Source: Hymenobacter puniceus
Lineage (GTDB): Bacteria > Bacteroidota > Bacteroidia > Cytophagales > Hymenobacteraceae
Reading direction: 5' to 3'
NCBI RefSeq assembly: GCF_014333525.1
Contig: NZ_JACSCX010000006.1
Span: 62,001-126,000, forward strand
DNA length: 64,000 nucleotides
A program made the translations under genes and the position numbers. This document shows positions 8,107 through 16,693 of this stretch, piece after piece. Within the stretch, counting starts at the first letter, position 1; every line of letters starts with the position of its first letter. Below the pieces are notes generated by a model, which was not told the origin of the DNA, did no database searches, and saw only the letters and a program-made list of their open reading frames with translations.

Positions 8107-8190
8107 CGTCATGCAGAGCGGAGCGAAGTATCTCGTCAGCGTAGTGGTTCTACTACCCTGGCGAGATACTTCGCTCCGCTCTGCATGACG
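8107..8190. repeat. Long palindromic repeat, copy A
   Basis: Perfect 29-bp arms (8107-8135 and 8162-8190) with a partly paired centre. The arm contains the family core gtcatgcagagcggagcgaag. On the plus strand a T-rich run follows, so it can serve as the hemH terminator; it lies between the convergent hemH and PRC-barrel genes. Confidence 0.93.
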
Positions 8191-8199
8191 TTCTTTTTT

Positions 8200-8688
8200 C
8201 TACTCCAACCTGCGCCGGAAAGTGGACGACGTGTCGGTGGGGCGGCGGTTGCCGTAGAAGCTTTGCTCGTCGAAGGAAGGCTGCGCGTAGAATGCGCTGT
8301 CTGTGTTGATCGTGTTTTCGGGAAGCGGCAGGCGCAGGGCGCGCAGCATGGCCTGTTCGTATTCGCGGCTGATCTGGAACTCCTGGTACGGCGGGTACTC
8401 CAGCACCGAATCTAGGGTGAGCGAGGGCACGAACAAGTTGTCGCCATCTTCATCGAGGGCCGCTACGCCAATGGGCACGAGGATGTGGCGGTTTTGCTCG
8501 TTGATGCGCAGGCTGGCGTCCAGTTCCACGTCGAGGTAGCGCACTTTCAGGGTTTCCTCTTCCACAATCAGCTCGGCTACGGTGCCAAACTGACGGCCGT
8601 CGGCGCCACGCGCTGCCCAGCCGCGCACGTCGGGGTTGCCGTCGGCTACTTCGTAGTCGGTCAGGTCGCGCAGGCGGCGCAGGTGCAT
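8200..8688 (-). CDS. PRC-barrel domain protein
   Basis: From ATG 8688 the protein has 162 residues. The first ~95 form a PRC-barrel-like domain: RRLRDLTDYEVADGNPDVRG, then GRQFGTVAELIVEEETLKVR and YLDVELD, as in the ribosome-maturation/photosynthetic reaction-centre barrel superfamily. The C-terminal part is unknown. An upstream in-frame ATG (8787) would add 33 residues that do not look like the family and would overlap the neighbouring gene. The gene is 70 bases downstream of a single-TM protein on the same strand, and the two may form an operon. In Bacteroidota, stand-alone PRC-barrel proteins are often stress-related, but nothing here proves that. Confidence 0.82.
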   Translation of the reverse strand: MHLRRLRDLTDYEVADGNPDVRGWAARGADGRQFGTVAELIVEEETLKVRYLDVELDASLRINEQNRHILVPIGVAALDEDGDNLFVPSLTLDSVLEYPPYQEFQISREYEQAMLRALRLPLPENTINTDSAFYAQPSFDEQSFYGNRRPTDTSSTFRRRLE

Positions 8689-8758
8689 GTTTTGGGCGGA
8701 AGGAATAGGCGTTGGTTCCACGGGAAAAGGCGGGTTGAAACGGGAATAAAAAGATGTG

Positions 8759-9415
8759 CTACGCAGTAGCCGACGAGTTAAGGACACGCACTAGGCTGGC
8801 AGCACGCGTAAAGAATTCCTGCAGCTGCTGGTGGTCGAGGGCAGTGGCGTTGCGGCCCGAAAGCTGAGTGGCGCGGGTTATCAGGTCGGCTACGGCCGCT
8901 TCCTGGCCGGGGTAGGCCTGCTGCTGCATAGCCTGCATCAGGCCCGTAGCAGCCACAAAGCCGGGACGCAGGCTAGCATTGGGCTCGTCGAGGCGGGCGG
9001 TAGCGCTGGTCAGGTTGTCGCGCTTTTCGCCGATAGCAGTGGTGCGCAGGTCGTCACGGTCGGCCAGGTCTACCAGCGCGGCCGTGAGCAGGCGCAGGCC
9101 TTCCAGGGCGTAGGTGGGCTTGGTGGCGTCGGTACGGGCAAAGGCGGCCAGTACTTCCGGCGTTACGGGCGCGGCTTCCGGAGCCATGTCGGCTACGGCG
9201 GCATCGGCAGGGCGCGGGCCGGTTTCGGCGCCCGCGCTGCTGTCAGAGCGGATGGGAGCGGGCTCGGCGGTGGGTGGCGCTACCGGTTCGGTGGAAGCCA
9301 GCGTGTCGGAGCGGAACAGAAACCAAGCGGCCGCCCCAACGATGGCCAGAACCAACAGGATGAGTAGCCAGGGGCTGGGAGAATTTTTCTTGCGCTGAAT
9401 GTTGATGTCGGCCAT
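8759..9415 (-). CDS. Hypothetical protein with N-terminal membrane anchor
   Basis: A 218-residue protein from ATG 9415. After about 14 polar residues there is one membrane segment (WLLILLVLAIVGAAAWFLF, about 16-34), followed by a Pro/Ala/Glu-rich linker to about residue 90 and an Ala/Leu-rich helical region to the end. I do not recognise the family. Orientation is probably inside N-terminus with most of the chain in the periplasm. An ATG at 9511 is in frame but would place unlikely residues before the anchor. It lies upstream of the PRC-barrel gene and is divergent from the membrane-protein pair at 9526. Confidence 0.75.
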   Translation of the reverse strand: MADINIQRKKNSPSPWLLILLVLAIVGAAAWFLFRSDTLASTEPVAPPTAEPAPIRSDSSAGAETGPRPADAAVADMAPEAAPVTPEVLAAFARTDATKPTYALEGLRLLTAALVDLADRDDLRTTAIGEKRDNLTSATARLDEPNASLRPGFVAATGLMQAMQQQAYPGQEAAVADLITRATQLSGRNATALDHQQLQEFFTRAASLVRVLNSSATA

Positions 9416-9525
9416 GAGGGAGCGGGCTGGGGTTTGGGCAATCCATACGGAAGCCGGCCAAAATACGATGCGTATGCGGGTTTCGGGCATTCTGCTACAT
9501 TCGCTACGCACCCCTCCCCCAGCCT

Positions 9526-10515
9526 ATGCGCACCACTCACCTTCTCGCCGACCTGCAGGCGCGGGGCCTTCTGCCGCCCGCCCAGGCCCAGGTTATTGCT
9601 GCTGATGAGCGTACCCGGCCCTTGTCGCTGCATCAGGAGCTGCGGGCGGCGCTGTATCTGGGGGTGACGCTGCTCATTGGCGGGCTGGGTGTGTTGCTCT
9701 ATCAGCACCTCGATGACATCGGGCATGGCGTGCTAATCGGGGCTATGGCGCTGCTAATGCTGGCCGGTTTCGGCTATGCCTGGCGGCACCGGCAGCCGTT
9801 TACGTGGGGCCAAAGCACGGCCCTCAACTTCATTCCTGACTATGCGCTGCTGCTGGGCTGCCTGCTGTTTCTAGCGCTGGAAACCTATCTGCAGGTACAA
9901 TTCGGCATATTCGGCAGCCGCTACGGGCTGGCCACGCTGCTGCCCGCCGTGCTGTTCATGGCGCTGGCGTATCGCCTCGACCACCGGGGCGTGCTGGCCA
10001 TGGGCCTCACGGCGCTGGGCGCGTGGGTGGGCGTAAGCGTGCAGCCACTGTCGGTGTTCACGGCCAACGCCCTGTTCACTTCCCGGCTGGGCGTGGCCGG
10101 CGTGCTGCTGGGGCTGGCCCTGACGGCTGCGGGACTATACGCCGAGTTTACCCGGCACAAGCCGCACTTTGCCTTCACGTATATGTCATTAGGAGCCAAC
10201 GTGGCGCTGCTAGCGGCCACCGCCGTGCTCTTCGACTACTACCCGCAGCCCTGGCTGCCCAAGTGGGTGGCCGTACTGCTGATGCTGCTCTTGAGTGCGG
10301 GCCTGATCTGGTATGCCCGGCACGCGCAGTCGTATCTGTTTCTGCTGATGGGTGTAGTGTACGGCTATATTGCGTTGACTTACACGTTCATCCAGCTGCT
10401 GGATTTCAGCAACGAAAATGATGGTGGGCTGCTGATTTCCTTGTATTTCATGCTGTCAGCGGTGGGCGTTATCATGCTGTTTATGCGCAGCAAAGAATTT
10501 CTGCGTCGGGTATGA
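9526..10515 (+). CDS. DUF2157-type polytopic membrane protein
   Basis: A 329-residue protein with an N-terminal cytoplasmic region of about 40 residues (LLADLQARGLLPPAQAQVIAA style, typical of DUF2157) followed by about ten hydrophobic segments to the C-terminus. The function of the family is unknown. The stop overlaps the start of the next gene by four bases (ATGA), implying translational coupling. The region just upstream has TACATTCG, one mismatch from the -7 consensus. The two genes are likely a functional unit in the inner membrane. Confidence 0.85.
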   Translation: MRTTHLLADLQARGLLPPAQAQVIAADERTRPLSLHQELRAALYLGVTLLIGGLGVLLYQHLDDIGHGVLIGAMALLMLAGFGYAWRHRQPFTWGQSTALNFIPDYALLLGCLLFLALETYLQVQFGIFGSRYGLATLLPAVLFMALAYRLDHRGVLAMGLTALGAWVGVSVQPLSVFTANALFTSRLGVAGVLLGLALTAAGLYAEFTRHKPHFAFTYMSLGANVALLAATAVLFDYYPQPWLPKWVAVLLMLLLSAGLIWYARHAQSYLFLLMGVVYGYIALTYTFIQLLDFSNENDGGLLISLYFMLSAVGVIMLFMRSKEFLRRV

Positions 10516-11705
10516 AGATGAAAGCTTATCCGCTGTTGTGGGCCACGCAGGAAGCCATGGCGGCGGCCGCCCCCGGCTGGTTTCGGCGCCAGCTGCTCAC
10601 CGATGCCCAATTTCAGGCCATCAAAGCCGCTTATCAGCCCGATTTCTACCGACCGGGGTTGCTGCTGTGCATCGGGCTGGCGCTGTTTACGTGTGTGGGC
10701 GTGGCCGGCACGGCGGCGTTTCTGGCTTTGTTTGGTTTCGCTTCCCAGCTCGTTGCTCTGCGACTGCTGGGCTGGGCGGTGGCACTGGGCTGCCTGGGCA
10801 CGCAGGAGTTGATTATCCGCAACTTCCGGCACTACCGCTCCGGCACCGACAGCGCCCTGCTGTACATCGGCCTGGGGACGCTGGCGTTGCTGCTGGCCGA
10901 GGCGGCCGACCACCTGCTGCCTCCAGGCACCACCTACGCGTCGGGTTTCGGTAGCCCTCACTACGCGCTGCTATTACCGATACTGGGGTTGCTGCTGCTG
11001 GCCACCCTGCGCTACGCCGACCGGCTGGTGGCAGCAGCCACTTACCTGGTGCTGCTGGTGCTGCTGGCCAAGCTGCTGCTATTACTACCAGCCGGGCGTT
11101 TGCTGCTGCCTTTCGCGCTCATGCTGACAGCGGCTGGCAGCTACCGGATTCTGCAACATCTGCGCCTGCGGCCCGATTATCTGTATTACCGCGCTTGCCT
11201 GATTGTGCTGGAAGTGCTTGCGCTAACTACTTTCTATCTGGCCGGCAGCTACTACATAGTGCGCGAAGGCAACGCCGAAATCAGTGGACTCAATCAGTCG
11301 GTGCAGGTGCCGCTGGCGCCACTGTTTTACCTGTTCACGGCCGTCATTCCGCTGGTGTACATAGCCGTGGGCCTGCGCAAACGCAGCCGCCTCTGGCTGC
11401 TGACCGGGCTAGCAGCGGCGGCGTTTTCGCTGTTCACGCTTCGCTATTACCGCTCCGTTTTGCCGCCCGAAATTGCAGCCGTTCTGGCTGGTGCCTTTCT
11501 ACTGGCGCTGGCCGTCTGGGCCGCCCGCTACCTGCGGCCCGCCCGCCACGGTCTCACCTCCCTTCCCGACGCCGACCAACCCGCTCACCTCAACCTAGAG
11601 TCGTTGGTGGTGGCGCAAACCGCGCATGTGCCGGCCGCGCAAGAGCCCGGCTTCGAGTTTGGCGGCGGCCATTCCGGCGGTGGCGGCGCCGACAGCTCGT
11701 ATTGA
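10512..11705 (+). CDS. Polytopic membrane protein with Gly-rich C-terminal tail
   Basis: A 397-residue protein with roughly ten membrane segments between residues 45 and 345, no recognised domain, and a soluble tail that ends EFGGGHSGGGGADSSY. Such Gly/Ser tails occur on several unrelated prokaryotic membrane proteins (for example TPM/YgcG and DUF2207 proteins). It starts inside the stop codon of the DUF2157 gene, so both are co-translated. It is followed by a bidirectional terminator. I cannot assign a function; the tight pairing with DUF2157 suggests a complex or paired transport/envelope role, which is inference. Confidence 0.8.
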   Translation: MKMKAYPLLWATQEAMAAAAPGWFRRQLLTDAQFQAIKAAYQPDFYRPGLLLCIGLALFTCVGVAGTAAFLALFGFASQLVALRLLGWAVALGCLGTQELIIRNFRHYRSGTDSALLYIGLGTLALLLAEAADHLLPPGTTYASGFGSPHYALLLPILGLLLLATLRYADRLVAAATYLVLLVLLAKLLLLLPAGRLLLPFALMLTAAGSYRILQHLRLRPDYLYYRACLIVLEVLALTTFYLAGSYYIVREGNAEISGLNQSVQVPLAPLFYLFTAVIPLVYIAVGLRKRSRLWLLTGLAAAAFSLFTLRYYRSVLPPEIAAVLAGAFLLALAVWAARYLRPARHGLTSLPDADQPAHLNLESLVVAQTAHVPAAQEPGFEFGGGHSGGGGADSSY

Positions 11706-11726
11706 TGTGCTGCTGTCAAAGCGCAA

Positions 11727-11760
11727 AAAAGCCGCTCCTGCAAATGTAAGAGCGGCTTTT
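11727..11760. terminator. Bidirectional intrinsic terminator
   Basis: An 11-bp stem (11727-11737 with 11750-11760), flanked by A residues on the left and T residues on the right. It serves the membrane-protein operon and the convergent cysteine desulfurase gene. Confidence 0.88.
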
Positions 11761-11787
11761 CTTGATAATGGCGAAACGGTTTCGCTG

Positions 11788-12936
11788 CTACACTTTCAGC
11801 GGCTCGCGGCGGTACATTTTGGCCAGCTGCTCTACGGCGTAGTCTACTTCGGCTTCGGTGTTGTACTTGCTCATCGAAAAACGAATGGTGCCCCGCTCCG
11901 GGTCGCAGTTCAGGGCGCTAAGCACGTGCGAGCCGGCATTGGCGCCGCTGGTACAAGCCGAGCCGCCCGACACCGATATGCGGTTGATATCAAGGTTGAA
12001 GAGCAGCATTTCGTTCATCGCCGACGGCGGCAAGCTCACGCTCAGCACCGTGTAGAGGCTCTGGTCAGCTTCGGCGGAGGTGCCGTTGAACTCCACGCCT
12101 TCAATTTCCGCTTTCAGCTTCTGAATGAACCGGTCTTTCAGCCCCTGAATGTGGCGCTGGTGGTCGGCCATGTCTCGGTAGGCTATTTCCAGTGCCTTAG
12201 CTAGCCCCACGATTCCGTACACGTTTTCGGTGCCGGCCCGCTGGTTGCGTTCCTGCGAGCCCCCATGAATTAGGGCGTCCATCGTTTGGCCCGAGCGGCG
12301 GTACAGGAATCCCACACCTTTCGGCCCATGGAATTTGTGCGCTGAGCCCACCAGAAAATGAGTTTTCAGCTGCTGCACGTCGTGCTTGTAGTGACCCATG
12401 GTCTGCACCGTATCGGTGTGGAACACGGCGTCGTAGCGGGCGCAGATGTCGCCAATGGCCCCGATGTCGTTGAGGTTGCCGATTTCGTTGTTGGCGTGCA
12501 TCAAGCTCACAAACGTGCGCGGGTTGGTGGCCAGCAGTTCCTCCAGCTGTGCCAGATCAAAGCGCCCCTGCGCATCGTGCTGCAGGTAGCTCAGGGTGGC
12601 GTCGCCGGCTTTTTCCAGGGCCTGCGTGGTATGTAGCACCGCGTGGTGCTCCAGCCGCGACGTAATCATGTGCTTTAGTCCGAGCGTGCGCACACTACCA
12701 AAAGCGGCGTAGTTGTCGGCTTCCGTCCCGCACGAGGTAAACACGATTTCGGCGGGTGCCGCATTGATGAGATGCGCCACTGTTTTGCGCGCATTTTCAA
12801 TAGCCGCCCGCACCTGCCGCCCGTGTCCATGAATGCTGCTGGGGTTGCCGAAATGGTCCCGCAGAAATGGCAGCATAGCGTCCAGCACTTCCGGATCCAG
12901 TGGTGTGGTAGCGGCGTTATCGAAATAAACAGTCAT
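11788..12936 (-). CDS. Cysteine desulfurase (IscS/NifS family)
   Basis: This PLP enzyme removes sulfur from cysteine for Fe-S clusters and tRNA thiolation. From ATG 12936 it has 382 residues starting MTVYFDNAATTPLDPEVLDAM (shown in part as MTVYFDNAATTPLDPE), the class-V aminotransferase opening. The PLP-binding Lys lies in SAHKFHGPKGVGFLY and the persulfide Cys in GGSACTSGANAGSHVL, the short active-site loop style of IscS/NifS. ATG 12972 is in frame, but a -7 promoter element at 12970-12977 overlaps it, so it cannot be in the transcript. No iscU or suf genes are adjacent, so whether it is housekeeping or dedicated is open. Confidence 0.93.
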   Translation of the reverse strand: MTVYFDNAATTPLDPEVLDAMLPFLRDHFGNPSSIHGHGRQVRAAIENARKTVAHLINAAPAEIVFTSCGTEADNYAAFGSVRTLGLKHMITSRLEHHAVLHTTQALEKAGDATLSYLQHDAQGRFDLAQLEELLATNPRTFVSLMHANNEIGNLNDIGAIGDICARYDAVFHTDTVQTMGHYKHDVQQLKTHFLVGSAHKFHGPKGVGFLYRRSGQTMDALIHGGSQERNQRAGTENVYGIVGLAKALEIAYRDMADHQRHIQGLKDRFIQKLKAEIEGVEFNGTSAEADQSLYTVLSVSLPPSAMNEMLLFNLDINRISVSGGSACTSGANAGSHVLSALNCDPERGTIRFSMSKYNTEAEVDYAVEQLAKMYRREPLKV

Positions 12937-12969
12937 GGGCGGCAACGGAATAGATGAAAGCAACGGCCA

Positions 12970-12977
12970 CAAAAATA
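12970..12977 (-). promoter_or_regulatory. Candidate -7 element of the cysteine desulfurase gene
   Basis: Minus-strand TATTTTTG fits TAnnTTTG and lies 33 bases before ATG 12936. It argues against the longer reading frame from 12972. Confidence 0.5.
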
Positions 12978-13028
12978 AGGGATTCCGCCGGGCTGGCTTT
13001 TCTGCACGGCCAGATAACGCCGCAAAAA

Positions 13029-13075
13029 GGGGGATTTATGCCGGAACAGTGGCCTGCTCCGGCATAAATCCCCCC
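13029..13075 (-). terminator. Intrinsic terminator of glmM
   Basis: A perfect 17-bp stem (13029-13045 with 13059-13075) with a T5 run on the minus strand directly after the hairpin, 29 bases past the glmM stop. Confidence 0.9.
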
Positions 13076-13103
13076 TTACGCTATGCATAGCAGACTTCCG
13101 GGC

Positions 13104-14492
13104 TTACTTGCTAATAATCTCCCGAATATCGCCGATAATCTTGTTGGCTAAGTGGTCGGCAGTGGCGTTGGAATCCGACTCGGCATAAATCCGGATGATG
13201 GGCTCGGTGTTGGACTTGCGCAGGTGCACCCACTCCTTGTCGAACTCAATCTTCACGCCGTCAATCGTGTTTACGGGCTGCTTGGCGTAGCGGGCGGCCA
13301 TCTGCGTCAGCACCTCGTCGGTGTTGATTTCTGGCGTCAGCTCAATCTTATTTTTCGAGATGAAATAGTTCGGATACGAGTTGCGCAGGCGGGTCATGGT
13401 GAGGCCCGTTTTGGCCAGATGACTCAAAAACAGCGCAATACCTACCAATGAGTCGCGGCCGTAGTGTAGCTCCGGGTAGATGATGCCCCCATTTCCTTCG
13501 CCCCCGATGATGGCATTGGTTTCCTTCATCTTGGTTACCACATTCACCTCGCCCACGGCCGCAGCGGCATACTGGCCGCCCTGCTTCTCAGTCACGTCGC
13601 GCAGGGCGCGGGTGCTGCTCAGGTTGCTCACGGTGTTGCCGCCACCGTTTTGCTGCAGCACGTAGTCGGCCACGGCTACCAGCGTGTATTCCTCACCGAA
13701 CATGGTGCCGTCTTCGTTCACCAGCGCCAGGCGGTCCACGTCGGGGTCCACCACAATGCCCAGGTCGAAGGAGCCTTTCTCCATCGTCTTGGCAATTTCA
13801 CGCAGGTTTTCAGGCAGCGGCTCGGGGTTGTGGGCAAAGTCGCCGGTGGGCTCGCAGAACAGTTTTTCGATGATTTCCACTCCTAACTGCTCTAGCAGCA
13901 TTGGCACGGCAAAACCACCCGTGGAATTCACCGCGTCTACCACCACCCGGAAATTCTTGGCCTTAATGGCCGCCTTATCCACCAGCGGCAGCGCCAGAAT
14001 TGCCTCGATGTGAGTTTGCAGGAACGTGTCGTCGGTGCTGTATTGCCCTAGCTTGGTTACCAGCGCGAAGTCAAACGATTCAGAGTCGCCCAGCGCCAGC
14101 ACCTGCTGCCCTTCTACGTCAGAAATAAACTCCCCCTTGTTGTTGAGCAGCTTCAGCGCGTTCCACTGCTTGGGATTGTGCGAGGCTGTCAGGATGATGC
14201 CACCACCCGCGTTTTTGGCGGGCACTGCCATTTCTACTGTGGGCGTGGTGCTCAAGCCCAGGTCAATGACATTGATGCCTAGGCCCTGCAGCGTAGCCGC
14301 TACCAGCTTGCTCACCATTTCGCCCGAAATCCGGGCGTCGCGGCCAATGATGATGGTATTATTTTGCGTATTCGCCAGCACCCACGTTCCGAAGGCCGCG
14401 GCGTATTTCACGATGTCAATGGGCGTCAGACCTTCGCCAGCTGCGCCGCCGATGGTACCCCGGATGCCCGAAATAGATTTAATTAGTGCCAC
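13104..14492 (-). CDS. glmM: Phosphoglucosamine mutase
   Basis: The enzyme converts GlcN-6-P to GlcN-1-P for UDP-GlcNAc synthesis. Domain signs in order: SISGIRGTIGG at the N-terminus, TASHNPKQW with the phosphoserine Ser104, the metal loop DPDVDRLAL, the sugar-binding GGEGNGGIIYPELHYGRDS, and the phosphate-binding RKSNTEPIIRIY near the C-terminus. I choose GTG 14492 (462 residues). An in-frame ATG at 14546 lies upstream of a good -7 element (14518-14525) and adds residues unlike the family. Bacteroidota members could act on mannose or glucose phosphates as well, so the specific substrate is family inference. Divergent from mazG. Confidence 0.9.
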   Translation of the reverse strand: MALIKSISGIRGTIGGAAGEGLTPIDIVKYAAAFGTWVLANTQNNTIIIGRDARISGEMVSKLVAATLQGLGINVIDLGLSTTPTVEMAVPAKNAGGGIILTASHNPKQWNALKLLNNKGEFISDVEGQQVLALGDSESFDFALVTKLGQYSTDDTFLQTHIEAILALPLVDKAAIKAKNFRVVVDAVNSTGGFAVPMLLEQLGVEIIEKLFCEPTGDFAHNPEPLPENLREIAKTMEKGSFDLGIVVDPDVDRLALVNEDGTMFGEEYTLVAVADYVLQQNGGGNTVSNLSSTRALRDVTEKQGGQYAAAAVGEVNVVTKMKETNAIIGGEGNGGIIYPELHYGRDSLVGIALFLSHLAKTGLTMTRLRNSYPNYFISKNKIELTPEINTDEVLTQMAARYAKQPVNTIDGVKIEFDKEWVHLRKSNTEPIIRIYAESDSNATADHLANKIIGDIREIISK

Positions 14493-14517
14493 AGGCCAAG
14501 TATGATTTTTGAACAGG

Positions 14518-14525
14518 CAAAAGTA
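14518..14525 (-). promoter_or_regulatory. Candidate -7 element of glmM
   Basis: Minus-strand TACTTTTG matches TAnnTTTG. The implied transcript start is near 14511, leaving about 19 bases before GTG 14492 and excluding ATG 14546. Confidence 0.6.
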
Positions 14526-14645
14526 GACAAATGCCCCTGCTTTCACTACGCTAGTGAGTTGCAGTCTTGTTGCTGTCGAAGTTTTAGAAGCAGGCTGCCG
14601 GACTGCCTTCCGGCTTTAGGCATGCAATAGTGCGGGCGGCGGGTG

Positions 14646-14653
14646 TATCTTTG
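14646..14653 (+). promoter_or_regulatory. Candidate -7 element of mazG, near-leaderless
   Basis: TATCTTTG fits the consensus exactly and ends only five bases before ATG 14659. The mRNA would start at or within a few bases of the start codon. Confidence 0.6.
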
Positions 14654-14658
14654 AAATA

Positions 14659-15495
14659 ATGGATACCTCCCTTCACCGCCGCCCCGACCAGCTCGCCGCC
14701 TTTGGGCGCCTGCTTGACGTATTGGAACGCCTGCGGGCCGAGTGCCCCTGGGACCGGAAACAAACGCTGGAAAGCTTGCGCCACCTCACCATCGAGGAAA
14801 CCTACGAACTCAGCGACGCCATCATCCGCAACGACCTCCCTGATCTGAAAAAAGAGCTCGGTGACGTGTTTCTGCACCTCATCTTCTACGCCAAAATAGC
14901 TTCCGAAACCGGCCACTTCGACATTGCCGATGTGCTGAATGCGCAGTGCGAAAAGCTTATCTTCCGCCACCCGCACATCTATGGTACTGTGCAGGCCGCC
15001 ACTGAAGAAGAGGTGAAAAAGAATTGGGAGCAGCTTAAACTGCAAGAAAAAGGCAACACGTCAGTACTTGGTGGCGTACCTACCTCACTGCCGGCTTTGG
15101 TGAAGGCTATGCGTATTCAGGAAAAGGCGCGCGGTGCGGGCTTCGACTGGGAAAAGCCAGAGCAGGTGTGGGAGAAGGTAGAAGAGGAATTAGGCGAGTT
15201 TAAAGCTGAATTTGCGCACGCTGATCCTGCTACCGTCAATGTAGAGCAGGCCGCCGCCGAATTTGGGGATTTGTTGTTTTCGCTCATCAATTTTGCTCGC
15301 CATGCCGGTATTAATCCGGAAGAAGCACTAGAACGCACCAACCGAAAATTCATTCACCGCTTTCAATACCTGGAAACCCAGGCGGCCCGCAACGGCCAGA
15401 AACTCGCCGATCTGAATCTTGCCCAAATGGACGTGTATTGGGAAGAAGCCAAACAACAGCTTCCTGCCATTAATCAGAACCCGCCCATGAAATAG
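14659..15495 (+). CDS. mazG: Nucleoside triphosphate pyrophosphohydrolase MazG
   Basis: MazG hydrolyses (d)NTPs to monophosphates and pyrophosphate and cleans up abnormal nucleotides. The 278-residue protein has the all-alpha NTP-PPase metal motifs twice, as in E. coli MazG: ECPWDRKQT then EETYEL and ELGDVFLHLIFYAKIA in the N-terminal half, and EEELGEFKAE with EFGDLLFSLINFARH in the C-terminal half. ATG 14659 is supported by the position of RLLDVLERLRAECPWD relative to homologues. It is transcribed alone, divergently from glmM. The downstream gap to exbB (15496-15749) contains a promoter and a degenerate repeat tract (words like gtttacc/ttcacc around 15690-15725). Confidence 0.95.
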   Translation: MDTSLHRRPDQLAAFGRLLDVLERLRAECPWDRKQTLESLRHLTIEETYELSDAIIRNDLPDLKKELGDVFLHLIFYAKIASETGHFDIADVLNAQCEKLIFRHPHIYGTVQAATEEEVKKNWEQLKLQEKGNTSVLGGVPTSLPALVKAMRIQEKARGAGFDWEKPEQVWEKVEEELGEFKAEFAHADPATVNVEQAAAEFGDLLFSLINFARHAGINPEEALERTNRKFIHRFQYLETQAARNGQKLADLNLAQMDVYWEEAKQQLPAINQNPPMK

Positions 15496-15544
15496 CCTTT
15501 TTTCGGGGCCCTACCCGCTTTAAAGCGTTTAAACCCCGATTTCA

Positions 15545-15577
15545 TTTGGCGACACTCCGTTTTTTTAATTAGGTTTG
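15545..15577 (+). promoter_or_regulatory. Promoter of the exbB-exbD-exbD-tonB operon
   Basis: A -33 type TTTG at 15545-15548 is separated by 21 bases from TAGGTTTG at 15570-15577, a full match to the Bacteroidota promoter layout. The transcript would have a leader of about 165 bases before exbB. Confidence 0.65.
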
Positions 15578-15749
15578 CCAAGGATAGACCGAATTTCGGA
15601 CGAGCCCCGCACACGAGCAGACCCACGTTTTTTGCCCTGGCAAAGCGTGCGGGTGAGCGGGGCACCGTCGTATTTAGGCCTGTTCACCGTTCATTTACCC
15701 CGTTTACCAGTTTACCTTTCACCACCAACACCCCTAATTCTCCGGAACA

Positions 15750-16628
15750 ATGGAACAAAAGAATGCCCTAAACAAGAACGTGCGGCCTGCCGCTCCTGCC
15801 GCGCCCAAGGGTGAGGCGAAAGGCGGATCCGCGTTTGCCGCCATCGTAATTCCGCTGGCTTTCGTTGTAAGCATTATCATCTTCAAGTTCGTGTTGGGCA
15901 ACCCCGGCAACTTTGTGGGTAATGACAATGCCAATGCAGCCTTGCCCGGTAACTACCTTGGCACGATCTACAAGGGTGGCGTAATCGTACCAATTCTGAT
16001 TACGCTGTTCCTGCTCGTGTTGACCTTCTCTATCGAGCGTTTCCTCACCATCAGCAAGGCCAAAGGCTCGAAAGGTGTTGAAAGCTTCGTGCGCACCGTG
16101 CGCCAGAAGCTGAATGTAAACGACATCACCGGTGCTATTGCCGCCTGCGACCAGCAGCGTGGTTCGGTAGCAGCCGTAGTAAAGTCGGGTCTGCTGAAGT
16201 ACCAGGAGATGGCCCGCGAGCGTGGCCTCGACAAAGACCAGAAGATCTTGGCTATCCAAAAGGAAATCGAAGAGTCGACGACCTTGGAGCTGCCAATGCT
16301 GGAGAAAAACCTGGTTATCCTGTCCACCATTGCTTCGGTATCGACGCTGGTAGGTCTGCTGGGTACGGTATTCGGTATGATCAAGGCCTTCTCGGCTCTG
16401 GCACAAGCTGGTAACCCGGACGCTGTAGCTCTTGCTGAAGGTATTTCGGAAGCACTGATCAACACGGCTATTGGTATTGCCGGCTCGGCCATTGCCATTA
16501 TCGCCTACAACTACTTCACCAGCAAAATTGACGAGCTGACGTACAGCATCGACGAGGCTGGCTTCAGCATCATTCAGACCTTCGCTGCTCAGCACGGCGA
16601 GAAGACGACGGAAACTTATACGGCTTAA
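15750..16628 (+). CDS. exbB: MotA/TolQ/ExbB proton channel protein
   Basis: The 292-residue inner-membrane protein forms the proton-conducting stator pentamer with ExbD. A first membrane segment lies at about residues 30-50 (FAAIVIPLAFVVSIIIFKFV), a second at about 75-95 (VIVPILITLFLLVLTF), then a long cytoplasmic loop, and the conserved pair of segments with STIASVSTLVGLLGTVFGMI and TAIGIAGSAIAIIAYNYF. The Thr/Gly-rich third segment is the family signature. It heads a run of exbB, exbD, exbD and tonB. The extra Ala/Pro/Lys-rich N-terminus is typical of Bacteroidota ExbB. Confidence 0.95.
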   Translation: MEQKNALNKNVRPAAPAAPKGEAKGGSAFAAIVIPLAFVVSIIIFKFVLGNPGNFVGNDNANAALPGNYLGTIYKGGVIVPILITLFLLVLTFSIERFLTISKAKGSKGVESFVRTVRQKLNVNDITGAIAACDQQRGSVAAVVKSGLLKYQEMARERGLDKDQKILAIQKEIEESTTLELPMLEKNLVILSTIASVSTLVGLLGTVFGMIKAFSALAQAGNPDAVALAEGISEALINTAIGIAGSAIAIIAYNYFTSKIDELTYSIDEAGFSIIQTFAAQHGEKTTETYTA

Positions 16629-16693
16629 GTTGCGGTTAACGCAATAGCAGCACGTAGTCTTCGTTTTTCTGAATATTCTCAACCACGCACGAA

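Noticed and set aside
8107..8190. CRISPR repeat array
   Set aside because: The repeats are inverted arms in single copies per site, not a series of direct repeats with spacers.
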